DNA from: Candidatus Poseidonia sp.
GTDB taxonomy: Archaea; Thermoplasmatota; Poseidoniia; Poseidoniales; Poseidoniaceae
Length of the DNA: 64,000 nucleotides
Direction: 5' to 3'
Assembly: GCA_022426155.1 (NCBI GenBank)
Contig: JAKMEE010000006.1
Coordinates: 62,001-126,000 of the forward strand
Shown here: positions 57,813 to 64,000 of the stretch, piece after piece
How the letters are laid out: each line of letters starts with the position of its first letter
How positions within the stretch are numbered: position 1 is the stretch's first letter
The notes under the pieces: generated by a model
What the model was told of the DNA's origin: nothing
Databases searched by the model: none
Seen by the model: only the letters and a program-made list of their open reading frames with translations
Program-made: the position numbers and the translations under genes

Positions 57813-58994
57813 ATGAGGAAGCGATTGTTGGCCATCATCATCGTCTCCCTGCTGACATTGCCGTATGCATCGGCTTTTGAATCGTCACAGGTGGCGCTTG
57901 TGGACCACGGAGCGCTGGGTGACACTGACCTTGGTTTGACCGCAGCTGAACTCTCTCCTGATGGAACCTCCGTGCTACTTGTTGGAAGTGAAGGCTACGC
58001 ACGTTTACTCTCTGCAAGCCATGCAGATGACCGAGCCAACGATGTTGAATTGTTGACCGGGCGAACATCCACCGTCAACGATGTAGCATGGCACCCGCGT
58101 GGAAACACGGCCTTTTTGATCGGCGATACTGGTTTGGCCATGCGCTACGATACAGTTGACCACAGTGTGACCAATGTCAATGACTCGTTTCGAGTGATGG
58201 GATTGGACTTAACGACTGTGGATTGGCGTCCTAGTGGGGATTTTGCTTACGTTGCTGGAATTGATGGCTCAATTTGGCGATTCGCCGAGCACACTGGGTT
58301 TTTGCAACTTGAGAATACTGGGACCAGTGAAATCTCTGATATCACTTGCCACCGAAATTACAATGTCTGTTTTGCCGCAACATTGACCGATGGCGTGGCG
58401 GTAATTGACCAAGGTCACAATGTGACTTGGTTGAGTGGCACACTTTCTGAAACATGGGTCGGCATAGATTGCGCAGATCCCACTTTGAATGAATGCGTGG
58501 CCTTTGCAAGCGGACTGCGCTCCAAGAACCTCCGCATCAACACCATGGATGCCAGTCAATCCTCGGCGAGTGAATTGTCCAATGCATTCGATGTTCCAGG
58601 AAGTGAACAAATCGCCGTGACACAAGGCAGTAAGGGTACAAGTCTCATCCACCTTGCTCCATTTGGTTTACTGCGACATTATCCCGTTACAAATCAAGCA
58701 TTTTCAGTCTTGAATGCAGAAGATGCAGCTGAATGGGATGCGGCAATTGCAGGCCGTTCGATGGCAGCGATTTGGGAAACAGGCCACCTTGAAGGATTCA
58801 TCATCACTGAATTTGGTAATGTCATCAGTTTTTCACAATTGCTTGAAGAGGTTGATTCAAGCATCATGACCGTGCTGGTTCTTGCCGCAGTCACCGTCTC
58901 AGTCCCTGGAGTCATCATTGGCTTGACCTACATGAACAGTCCTTGGCTACAACGAAAATACAAGGAATGGCGATTTGGTTCAAAACGCAAATGA
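57813..58994 (+). CDS. Exported WD40-like beta-propeller with C-terminal membrane anchor
   Basis: A 393-residue protein. The signal peptide is MRKRLLAIIIVSLLTLPYASA, with cleavage after ASA. Then come repeated blades with ATTVDW-like and WHPRGNTAFLIGDTG motifs, typical WD40/YVTN-type propeller turns. Two CxC-like pairs (CHRNYNVC and CADPTLNEC) could form disulfides outside the cell. A C-terminal helix, MTVLVLAAVTVSVPGVIIGL, then a basic tail (KRK) anchors it. I infer the propeller faces outward. ATG 57813 is chosen from the signal peptide; 57789 is possible. The ligand is unknown. Confidence 0.7.
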   Translation: MRKRLLAIIIVSLLTLPYASAFESSQVALVDHGALGDTDLGLTAAELSPDGTSVLLVGSEGYARLLSASHADDRANDVELLTGRTSTVNDVAWHPRGNTAFLIGDTGLAMRYDTVDHSVTNVNDSFRVMGLDLTTVDWRPSGDFAYVAGIDGSIWRFAEHTGFLQLENTGTSEISDITCHRNYNVCFAATLTDGVAVIDQGHNVTWLSGTLSETWVGIDCADPTLNECVAFASGLRSKNLRINTMDASQSSASELSNAFDVPGSEQIAVTQGSKGTSLIHLAPFGLLRHYPVTNQAFSVLNAEDAAEWDAAIAGRSMAAIWETGHLEGFIITEFGNVISFSQLLEEVDSSIMTVLVLAAVTVSVPGVIIGLTYMNSPWLQRKYKEWRFGSKRK

Positions 58995-59059
58995 ACCACA
59001 CGGTCAAAGGGTTATGTTGATGAAGCCCGCGCGTGGCCCTTCCTTTGAGAGGGATACCG

Positions 59060-60235
59060 ATGGAGCAGTTTGAAGGCCTTGATTTCTACGACATTGAAAG
59101 TTTGCTCACCGAAGAGGAAATCATGGTTAGAGACATGGTTCGTGAGTGGGTTGATGAAGCTGTGATTCCAAAAATCGAACAAGCCTGTGAAGAAGGCGTG
59201 TTCCTAGACGAGTGGCGGGTGGCTCTAGGTGAGATGGGCGTTTTGGGCGCTCCACTCAAAGGCTACGGCTGCCCTGGGCTCTCTTACGTTGCCTACGGCC
59301 TTATCTGTCAAGAACTCGAACGAGGAGATAGCGGTTTGCGCTCCTTTGCCTCTGTGCAAGGCTCGCTAGCCATGTATCCAATTTGGGATTTTGGTACCGA
59401 AGAACAAAAAGAAAAATATCTCCCCAAAATGGCTTCCGGCGAATGGGTCGGATGTTTCGGACTAACCGAGCCTGATTACGGTTCGAACCCTGGCGACATG
59501 ATCACCAAGGCTGAGGACATGGGCGACCATTATCTCCTCAACGGCGCTAAGATGTGGATTACCAACGGGACCATAGCTCAAGTTGCTGTTGTGTGGGCAA
59601 AATTGGACGGGGTAATTCGAGGATTCATCGTTGAGAAAGATGATGAAGGCTTTTCAGCACCTGAGATGAAAGGAAAACACTCCCTCAAAGCGAGTGTCAC
59701 CAGTGAATTAGTATTCCAAGATTGCAAAATTCCAAAAGACCGCATCCTGCCTGGAGTCAAGGGACTACGGGGGCCATTCTCTTGCCTCAACAATGCACGT
59801 TATGGAATCTCATGGGGAGTTCTTGGTTCAGCAATGGCCTGCTTCCACAGTTCGAAAACTTACTCACTTTCGCGCATTCAATTCGACCACCCTATTGCTT
59901 CCTATCAACTGGTTCAAAACAAATTGGCATGGATGCTTCGTGAGATCACTAAGGGGCAACTTTTGGCCTACCATCTCGGCAAAAAGAAGGACGATGGGAC
60001 ATGGTTCCCGGAGCAAATATCTCTTGCTAAAATGAATAACGTAGACATTGCTTTGGAAATCGCTCGTGTTTCACGAGATATCCATGGCGCCAACGGTGTG
60101 TTGGATGAATATCCAATCATGCGTCACATGGCAAACCTCGAATCGGTCAAAACCTACGAAGGCACCCATGACATACACAACCTCATTCTTGGACGCTATA
60201 TCACAGGGATTCAAGCATTCACACGCAACGCCTGA
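59060..60235 (+). CDS. gcdH: Acyl-CoA dehydrogenase, glutaryl-CoA dehydrogenase-like
   Basis: A 391-residue FAD flavoenzyme. GCFGLTEPDYGSNPGDM and KMWITNG are the flavin/substrate region; RIQFDHPIASYQLVQNKLA is the second signature. Near the end YEGTHDIHNLILGRYITGIQAF carries the catalytic Glu at the position typical of the glutaryl-CoA group, which oxidises and decarboxylates glutaryl-CoA to crotonyl-CoA in lysine and tryptophan breakdown. The exact substrate is not proven. SD GAGAGGGA is five bases before ATG 59060. Electrons would go to ETF (etfBA, 5 kb away). No CoA ligase is beside it. Confidence 0.88.
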   Translation: MEQFEGLDFYDIESLLTEEEIMVRDMVREWVDEAVIPKIEQACEEGVFLDEWRVALGEMGVLGAPLKGYGCPGLSYVAYGLICQELERGDSGLRSFASVQGSLAMYPIWDFGTEEQKEKYLPKMASGEWVGCFGLTEPDYGSNPGDMITKAEDMGDHYLLNGAKMWITNGTIAQVAVVWAKLDGVIRGFIVEKDDEGFSAPEMKGKHSLKASVTSELVFQDCKIPKDRILPGVKGLRGPFSCLNNARYGISWGVLGSAMACFHSSKTYSLSRIQFDHPIASYQLVQNKLAWMLREITKGQLLAYHLGKKKDDGTWFPEQISLAKMNNVDIALEIARVSRDIHGANGVLDEYPIMRHMANLESVKTYEGTHDIHNLILGRYITGIQAFTRNA

Positions 60236-60285
60236 TGAGTGAATGTTGAGGGCCTAGAAGATTCAGTAAAATCTGACTTCAAGAA

Positions 60286-60669
60286 TCAAACGTAAGCGCC
60301 AACGAGGCTTACAGTCGCCAGAATTGGCAACACAATCATTGGTAGTTTTGGGATCTCCTCCGTGTAGCCTCGGAGATTAGCACCGATGATGGTTACCAGG
60401 AATAAGGTCAATCCAACTGCACTTGCGGTAAGGAGTGCCGCCATAGAATTGGCGTCGTCCATGGTAAGGCTACAAATCAAATTGATGGCAGCAACAGCGA
60501 GGACTCCTCCCCCAATTGCCATCCTCAAAGCATTCATTTCGCCCAGGCTGCTTTCATGTGCTTCTTTGCCGAAGATATCCTCGTTGAACCCCTTTGGGTC
60601 AATGTTCATTTTCATTCCAATGAGAAGGCATACTCCTCCTACAATTTGCATGGCTAATGCTTCATCCAT
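60286..60669 (-). CDS. Four-helix membrane protein of unknown function
   Basis: A 127-residue protein with a short polar N-terminus, and four hydrophobic helices: about 8-22, 45-65, 75-95 and 105-125. The loop between the first two has DPKGFNEDIFGKEAHESSLGE, possibly outside. No family is recognised. The ATG at 60669 has a TATA-like element 23-30 bases upstream, suggesting a leaderless message. It is followed in the leftward direction by nothing but acyl-CoA dehydrogenase, which converges. Confidence 0.55.
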   Translation of the reverse strand: MDEALAMQIVGGVCLLIGMKMNIDPKGFNEDIFGKEAHESSLGEMNALRMAIGGGVLAVAAINLICSLTMDDANSMAALLTASAVGLTLFLVTIIGANLRGYTEEIPKLPMIVLPILATVSLVGAYV

Positions 60670-60691
60670 GATATTGTGAATTCAAGCCAGC

Positions 60692-60699
60692 ATATAGTA
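60692..60699 (-). promoter_or_regulatory. TATA box giving a leaderless message for the four-helix protein
   Basis: TACTATAT on the minus strand, ending 22 bases before the ATG at 60669. This is the spacing of a TATA whose transcript starts at the start codon. Confidence 0.45.
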
Positions 60700-60763
60700 A
60701 ATGCCGCTAGAATCTAACATTTCCTCGTCGATTGGAAGTCCTTTGAAATTCAACATGGGCACG

Positions 60764-61087
60764 CTAGTCGTTATGACTCTCCATACGTGTCAATAATCCT
60801 TGGGCCACACCATTCATGAAGGAAAGCATCCCGTTGGATCCCGATGACCAGTCTTTCATGTGGACTGTTGTGGTCTCGCTGTGTTCAAAGACGAATCGAA
60901 CCATCTCCAGACGGATGTCCAATGGGAGGCCTGCCCCCATGATGACTGCCGACGGTTGCTTCTCGCTGAAGACAGCTTTGAGGTCAGCCATACTCGAACC
61001 GATGGTGAACTTCACGGCTGTTTGCTCTAGGCCTGCGATCAATTGCAGCATGACTTCCGGTTTACGACCTAGTAGAATTACCAGCAA
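60764..61087 (-). CDS. Small Rossmann-like protein of unknown function
   Basis: About 107 residues. After a hydrophobic strand (LVILLGRKPEV) come helix and strand repeats: MLQLIAGLEQTAVKFTIGS, then LKAVFSEKQPSAVIMGAGL, and RLEMVRFVFEHSETTTVHM. This looks like half of a Rossmann-type fold. No catalytic motif is evident. A TTG at 61087 with GAGAGGGAG five bases upstream is the best start; the frame stays open far upstream without likeness. A TATA-like AATATATTG at about 61119-61127 precedes it. Function unknown. Confidence 0.5.
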   Translation of the reverse strand: MLVILLGRKPEVMLQLIAGLEQTAVKFTIGSSMADLKAVFSEKQPSAVIMGAGLPLDIRLEMVRFVFEHSETTTVHMKDWSSGSNGMLSFMNGVAQGLLTRMESHND

Positions 61088-61233
61088 TGATCTCCCTCTC
61101 AATGAATCTTGAGAACGGCAATATATTATCGTATGGAAATAGAGAACTATCGTAATTTTGATAGAATTCTCTGTCCACTCTTGGCGTGAGAAGGTACAAA
61201 TCGTGAGATGCTTGCGACAAAAATTTCTTTGAA

Positions 61234-61473
61234 TCACATGATGTCGATGCGAACAGGGCTCGGTGAAGCGCCCGTTTTCTTGTTGGATGGTTGTTGAGTT
61301 TTGTACAACATCACACAAAAGATGGTGCAGACGGTTGGGGGCAAGAGCAGTGGGAGGAATACGGCAAGGGATTGCTGTATGAAGAGAGCAACAACACCCA
61401 ATATTCCGAATACAAATCCAAGTCCGTTGACGAGGGGGAGAGCCCCTGCTGAGTCCATTCGTTTTGACGACAT
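61234..61473 (-). CDS. Small two-helix membrane protein
   Basis: A 79-residue protein with two hydrophobic helices (about residues 14-30 and 33-55) separated by a short QQS loop, and polar termini. It has no cysteine pair or charge pattern that points to a function. Supporting a real gene are a good TATA at a leaderless distance and a clean ATG. Size and composition leave the call uncertain. Confidence 0.5.
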   Translation of the reverse strand: MSSKRMDSAGALPLVNGLGFVFGILGVVALFIQQSLAVFLPLLLPPTVCTIFCVMLYKTQQPSNKKTGASPSPVRIDIM

Positions 61474-61496
61474 GGTGAGACAATGGCATTATGTGG

Positions 61497-61502
61497 TTTA
61501 TA
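61497..61502 (-). promoter_or_regulatory. TATA box giving a leaderless message for the two-helix protein
   Basis: TATAAA on the minus strand, with 23 bases to the ATG at 61473, the spacing that makes transcription start at or next to the start codon. An A8 run lies further upstream (61511-61518). Confidence 0.55.
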
Positions 61503-61657
61503 GGTCTGTGTTTTTTTTAAATTCAATAAATTAGAGACGAAACGTGTGCTGGATGAACCAATTCTTCGGTGGCGCCCCTTTCAATTAAAACAAGCGCAAG
61601 GGCTCCCATGGCGAGCGCATTGGATGACTTTATGAACTGTCGTTGAAGGTTTTGCCC

Positions 61658-63232
61658 ATGGCCAGTGACGAAAGGGGGTTGCCACCCAAAGCAATCTCCT
61701 ATCGCGGCGTTTATGCTATGCACAAGTATTGGTCAAAGAAACCACCAAACGTTGTGTCTCATTTCATCAATAAATTTTCCAAATCTGGGGATTTAGTCCT
61801 TGATTCATTCTGTGGTTCAGGTGTCGCCATATCAGAATCGGTACGTTCGGGAAGGAAAGCGATTGGCATTGACCTCAACCCAATCGCAATTGAAATCGCT
61901 CGCACTACAATCAACCCAGTTGACATTGATTTACTCAAGTCTGAGTTTGACACAATTCAATCTGAACTTTCTCCACTTGTTAAAGAACTGTACAGTACGA
62001 GGTGTGAGGTGTGTGAATCAGATAGTGCTCTCACCACTCATGTAATCTCGAATGAAGGCGTGGAGTACGAATTATGGTATTCTTGTGATGATTGTAAACA
62101 GAGAAAGAATACCAAACCCCCTAGCAAAAATGATGTTGAGAAATGCAAATCTCCAGGGACCAAAAAGCTCTTTTTCCCTGATGTAGAGCTCTACGAAAAT
62201 AAACGAATCAATGCTTATGCTGGAATGCGAACCACTGATCTGTTTTCACCCAGGGCTCAAGTGATGATTTCGCATCTTTGGGAACGAATCAATTCGGTGA
62301 AAGATCTGAGTATCAAGGAAGCATTGGTGACTTGTTTTACTGCAGCAATTCCCCAAGCAAGCAAAATGGTCTTCGTCATCAATCAGCGCAAAGGAAAGGC
62401 CCCGCGAAAGGAGGTTGGTAGTTGGGTAATTGGCTATTGGACGCCGAAGGAACACTTTGAGGTCAATGCCTGGAATTGTTTCTCAAACCGCTTCAAACGG
62501 GTCCTAAAGGGCAAGGAAGAGATTGCAAACCTCGAGATGGGGGCTACGGAAAAAGACAGTATTTTGGGATTGATTTCAAGTGATACGGGATATCATGCTT
62601 GTGTTGCATCGGCGACCAACCTACCAATTGAGGATGAAATTGTGGACTATATTTTCACAGATCCACCCCATGGGAATCGGCAACCATACCTTGAACTCAG
62701 CTTGATTTGGAATTCTTGGTTAGACCGTGACATAGAGTGGGATGAAGAAATCGTAGAATCCGAGGCAAAAATTCGCGGAAAAGATGCAGAGGATTACAAC
62801 AAGGGCCTCAGAAAATTTTACTCAGAGGCAAGGCGAGTGCTTCGAAATCGCGGTAAGATGACCCTATGCTTCAACTCACTAAACGATGAAGCATGGAAAT
62901 CACTCATGTTTGGTTGCTTGGAAAACGGTTTCCAATTAATTGAAGTGAGCCCACTGAGTTACTCTGCTACTTCAGTAGTACAAGACAACCGAAAGAATGC
63001 GCTGAAAACAGATTTCGCCCTCACGTTTGAGAAAACCGGAGGGAGCCACACGCTTGAACAAAGATCGAAAGACTCAGAACTTGAAGAACTCATTCTACAG
63101 TCTCACGAAAAAGGAGATTCGCAATTCTATCAGACTCTCAATCACGTATTTTCATTGACCTTGCCCAATGGGATCTACTATCCAATCTCAGCCATCATGT
63201 CATCTTATAATTCAAGTATGACGGTACTGTAG
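61658..63232 (+). CDS. DNA methyltransferase with zinc ribbon, probable modification enzyme
   Basis: A 524-residue SAM-dependent DNA methylase. MHKYWSKKPP near residue 21 begins the family block. Motif I is LDSFCGSG (residues 48-55), then GIDLNPIAIEIA. A zinc ribbon, Cys116-x2-Cys119-x23-Cys143-x2-Cys146, sits in the region between motif I and motif IV, where the DNA-recognition part should be. Motif IV is FTDPPHGNRQPY (Asp335), a DPPY variant with His, suggesting N6-adenine or N4-cytosine methylation. The order I then IV is alpha-like. ATG 61658 is chosen over TTG 61643. Both it and the next gene look AT-richer than the rest. Confidence 0.82.
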   Translation: MASDERGLPPKAISYRGVYAMHKYWSKKPPNVVSHFINKFSKSGDLVLDSFCGSGVAISESVRSGRKAIGIDLNPIAIEIARTTINPVDIDLLKSEFDTIQSELSPLVKELYSTRCEVCESDSALTTHVISNEGVEYELWYSCDDCKQRKNTKPPSKNDVEKCKSPGTKKLFFPDVELYENKRINAYAGMRTTDLFSPRAQVMISHLWERINSVKDLSIKEALVTCFTAAIPQASKMVFVINQRKGKAPRKEVGSWVIGYWTPKEHFEVNAWNCFSNRFKRVLKGKEEIANLEMGATEKDSILGLISSDTGYHACVASATNLPIEDEIVDYIFTDPPHGNRQPYLELSLIWNSWLDRDIEWDEEIVESEAKIRGKDAEDYNKGLRKFYSEARRVLRNRGKMTLCFNSLNDEAWKSLMFGCLENGFQLIEVSPLSYSATSVVQDNRKNALKTDFALTFEKTGGSHTLEQRSKDSELEELILQSHEKGDSQFYQTLNHVFSLTLPNGIYYPISAIMSSYNSSMTVL

Positions 63233-63240
63233 GAACGGCC

Positions 63241-64000
63241 ATGAGTGGGGGGGATTCAGACAGTTCATCTCCAGAACTAGTCTCCTTCAATGAGATTTGG
63301 GAGGACTTCGGAGTAGGAGTCAAAATTGAAAATCTGATCCAAATTGAAAGTAAACACGGTTATGATTCATTCATCCGTTTCGCTCTAATCCGTTCAATGG
63401 ATGTTGAGCATTTACAGCGATTGTTAAACATTGAGGAATCCGACATTAAACAATTGATGGAAGTGGCCTACAATGGCGACAATTCCATAGATTCTATTAG
63501 CACAAAGATAAAAGAAATTTGGGCAGATGAAGAAAGTGAAAGAGAACGCGAATACCAGCAAATAACTAATCTTCTAACTCTATTCAGTACTGAATTGACC
63601 ACATCAACTAAAATTTCAGGCCCTGCTGGAGTCAGGGGTTATGTTCAAAGAAAACTGAGGCTGATGAAGAAATTGGAACCCGATTCAGACCCTTCTTCTG
63701 AATTCACTGCAATGCAGGATGAGATCTCGAACTATGCAAATTGGCAAATGTTTAGTTTATTGACCAATGACCTCGTTGAATTGTTCCACGATCAGACATT
63801 GCCAGATAACATGATTCCAACCCTTCGTCGAATTGACGGTATTGATTTCTTTGTGGTGATTGACGAACAGATCTACCCGTTTGATTTGAAGACAACATAT
63901 ATACCGACCAAATACTATGAGAAAGAGGGGGGGTGGAGTTTTATATCCAATGGAGATAATAACTTTGTTTCCTTATACTCTCTGAAGGGAAATATTGAAG
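63241..64000 (+). CDS. Candidate restriction endonuclease, PD-(D/E)XK-like (partial)
   Basis: Starts at ATG 63241, eight bases after the methylase stop, and runs off the window with at least 253 residues. The N-terminal 180 residues are helical and acidic. At residues 198-217 there is RRIDGIDFF, then YPFDLKTTY: Asp202, then Asp215-x-Lys217, the spacing and hydrophobic context expected of a PD-(D/E)XK active site. No known restriction family is recognised. Placement directly after a DNA methyltransferase makes it a likely restriction partner. The C-terminus is not visible, so the fold cannot be confirmed. Codons are richer in A and T than in neighbours. Confidence 0.6.
   Translation, partial: MSGGDSDSSSPELVSFNEIWEDFGVGVKIENLIQIESKHGYDSFIRFALIRSMDVEHLQRLLNIEESDIKQLMEVAYNGDNSIDSISTKIKEIWADEESEREREYQQITNLLTLFSTELTTSTKISGPAGVRGYVQRKLRLMKKLEPDSDPSSEFTAMQDEISNYANWQMFSLLTNDLVELFHDQTLPDNMIPTLRRIDGIDFFVVIDEQIYPFDLKTTYIPTKYYEKEGGWSFISNGDNNFVSLYSLKGNIE

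Noticed and set aside
59478-59496. T-arm-like GGTTCGAACC in the acyl-CoA dehydrogenase gene
   Set aside because: It encodes the conserved YGSNPG residues; no other tRNA arms are present.
61088-61489. N-terminal extension of the small Rossmann-like gene
   Set aside because: The added residues are basic, Cys- and Pro-rich noise and overlap the two-helix membrane gene on the same strand.
61511-61518. T8 run as a transcription terminator
   Set aside because: No rightward gene ends before it. On the other strand it is an A-run upstream of a TATA box.

Overview
The window looks like a chromosomal segment of a planktonic euryarchaeon of the Poseidoniia type (Marine Group II/III and relatives). This is an inference from gene content. 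Translation and replication genes are archaeal (uL16/L10e, eL42, eS27, eL37, aIF2-alpha, Nop10, RLI/ABCE1, Hel308, RPA with its partner, KEOPS Cgi121, PAC2, a SAMP-like modifier). Lipid genes are archaeal (polyprenyl synthase, geranylgeranyl reductase). Beside them stand bacterial-type gyrase and MutS/MutL, and an aerobic acyl-CoA dehydrogenase with electron-transfer flavoprotein. Genes are tightly packed, often overlap by 4-10 bases, and several seem to start at TTG behind a strong Shine-Dalgarno (SD) sequence.

Layout. 1-9.8 kb: a membrane-protein tail, aroD, gyrBA, a LeuA-type synthase, an AstE/AspA-like hydrolase, a hotdog thioesterase and a SprT-like metalloprotease. 9.9-21.5 kb: an exported protein, a TerB-like membrane protein, hel308-cgi121, tldD-tldE, and rpa with its associated protein. 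21.5-24.5 kb: a Tad-like pilus/secretion operon. 24.5-31.2 kb: a SAP-motif protein, a degenerate porphobilinogen-deaminase-like protein, idsA plus geranylgeranyl reductase, a type IV pilin and moaA. 31.3-37.4 kb: aroA facing mutS-mutL. 37.5-45 kb: a propeller-like membrane protein, L10e, RLI, then two tandem paralogous nuclease-OB genes. 44.9-47.6 kb: a ubiquitin-like modifier, tRNA-Ser(CGA), and the leftward operon eL42-eS27-aIF2alpha-nop10-PAC2. 47.8-53.3 kb: two small membrane proteins, eL37, purF, a PKD protein and a metallo-beta-lactamase. 53.3-60.2 kb: etfBA, an MCM-N-like protein, tyrS, an unknown, a WD40-like protein and glutaryl-CoA-type dehydrogenase. 60.3-64 kb: three small leftward genes and an AT-richer restriction-modification-like pair cut by the window end.

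How genes work together. GyrBA and Hel308/RPA handle DNA topology and repair, and MutSL handles mismatch repair. The leftward translation operon, L10e/RLI and eL37 are growth genes. ETF would take electrons from the acyl-CoA dehydrogenase. The polyprenyl synthase and reductase build and saturate archaeal lipid chains. The pilin at 29.7 kb could be a substrate of a pilus machine, though not necessarily the one here.

Most unusual: the tandem Fe-S-type PD-(D/E)XK nucleases with C-terminal OB folds (41.3-45.0 kb), the methyltransferase/nuclease pair at the right edge, an EF-hand loop on the GyrA tail, a stand-alone MCM N-terminal-like protein, and an eL42 lacking most zinc ligands. I saw no CRISPR array, insertion sequence or rRNA.
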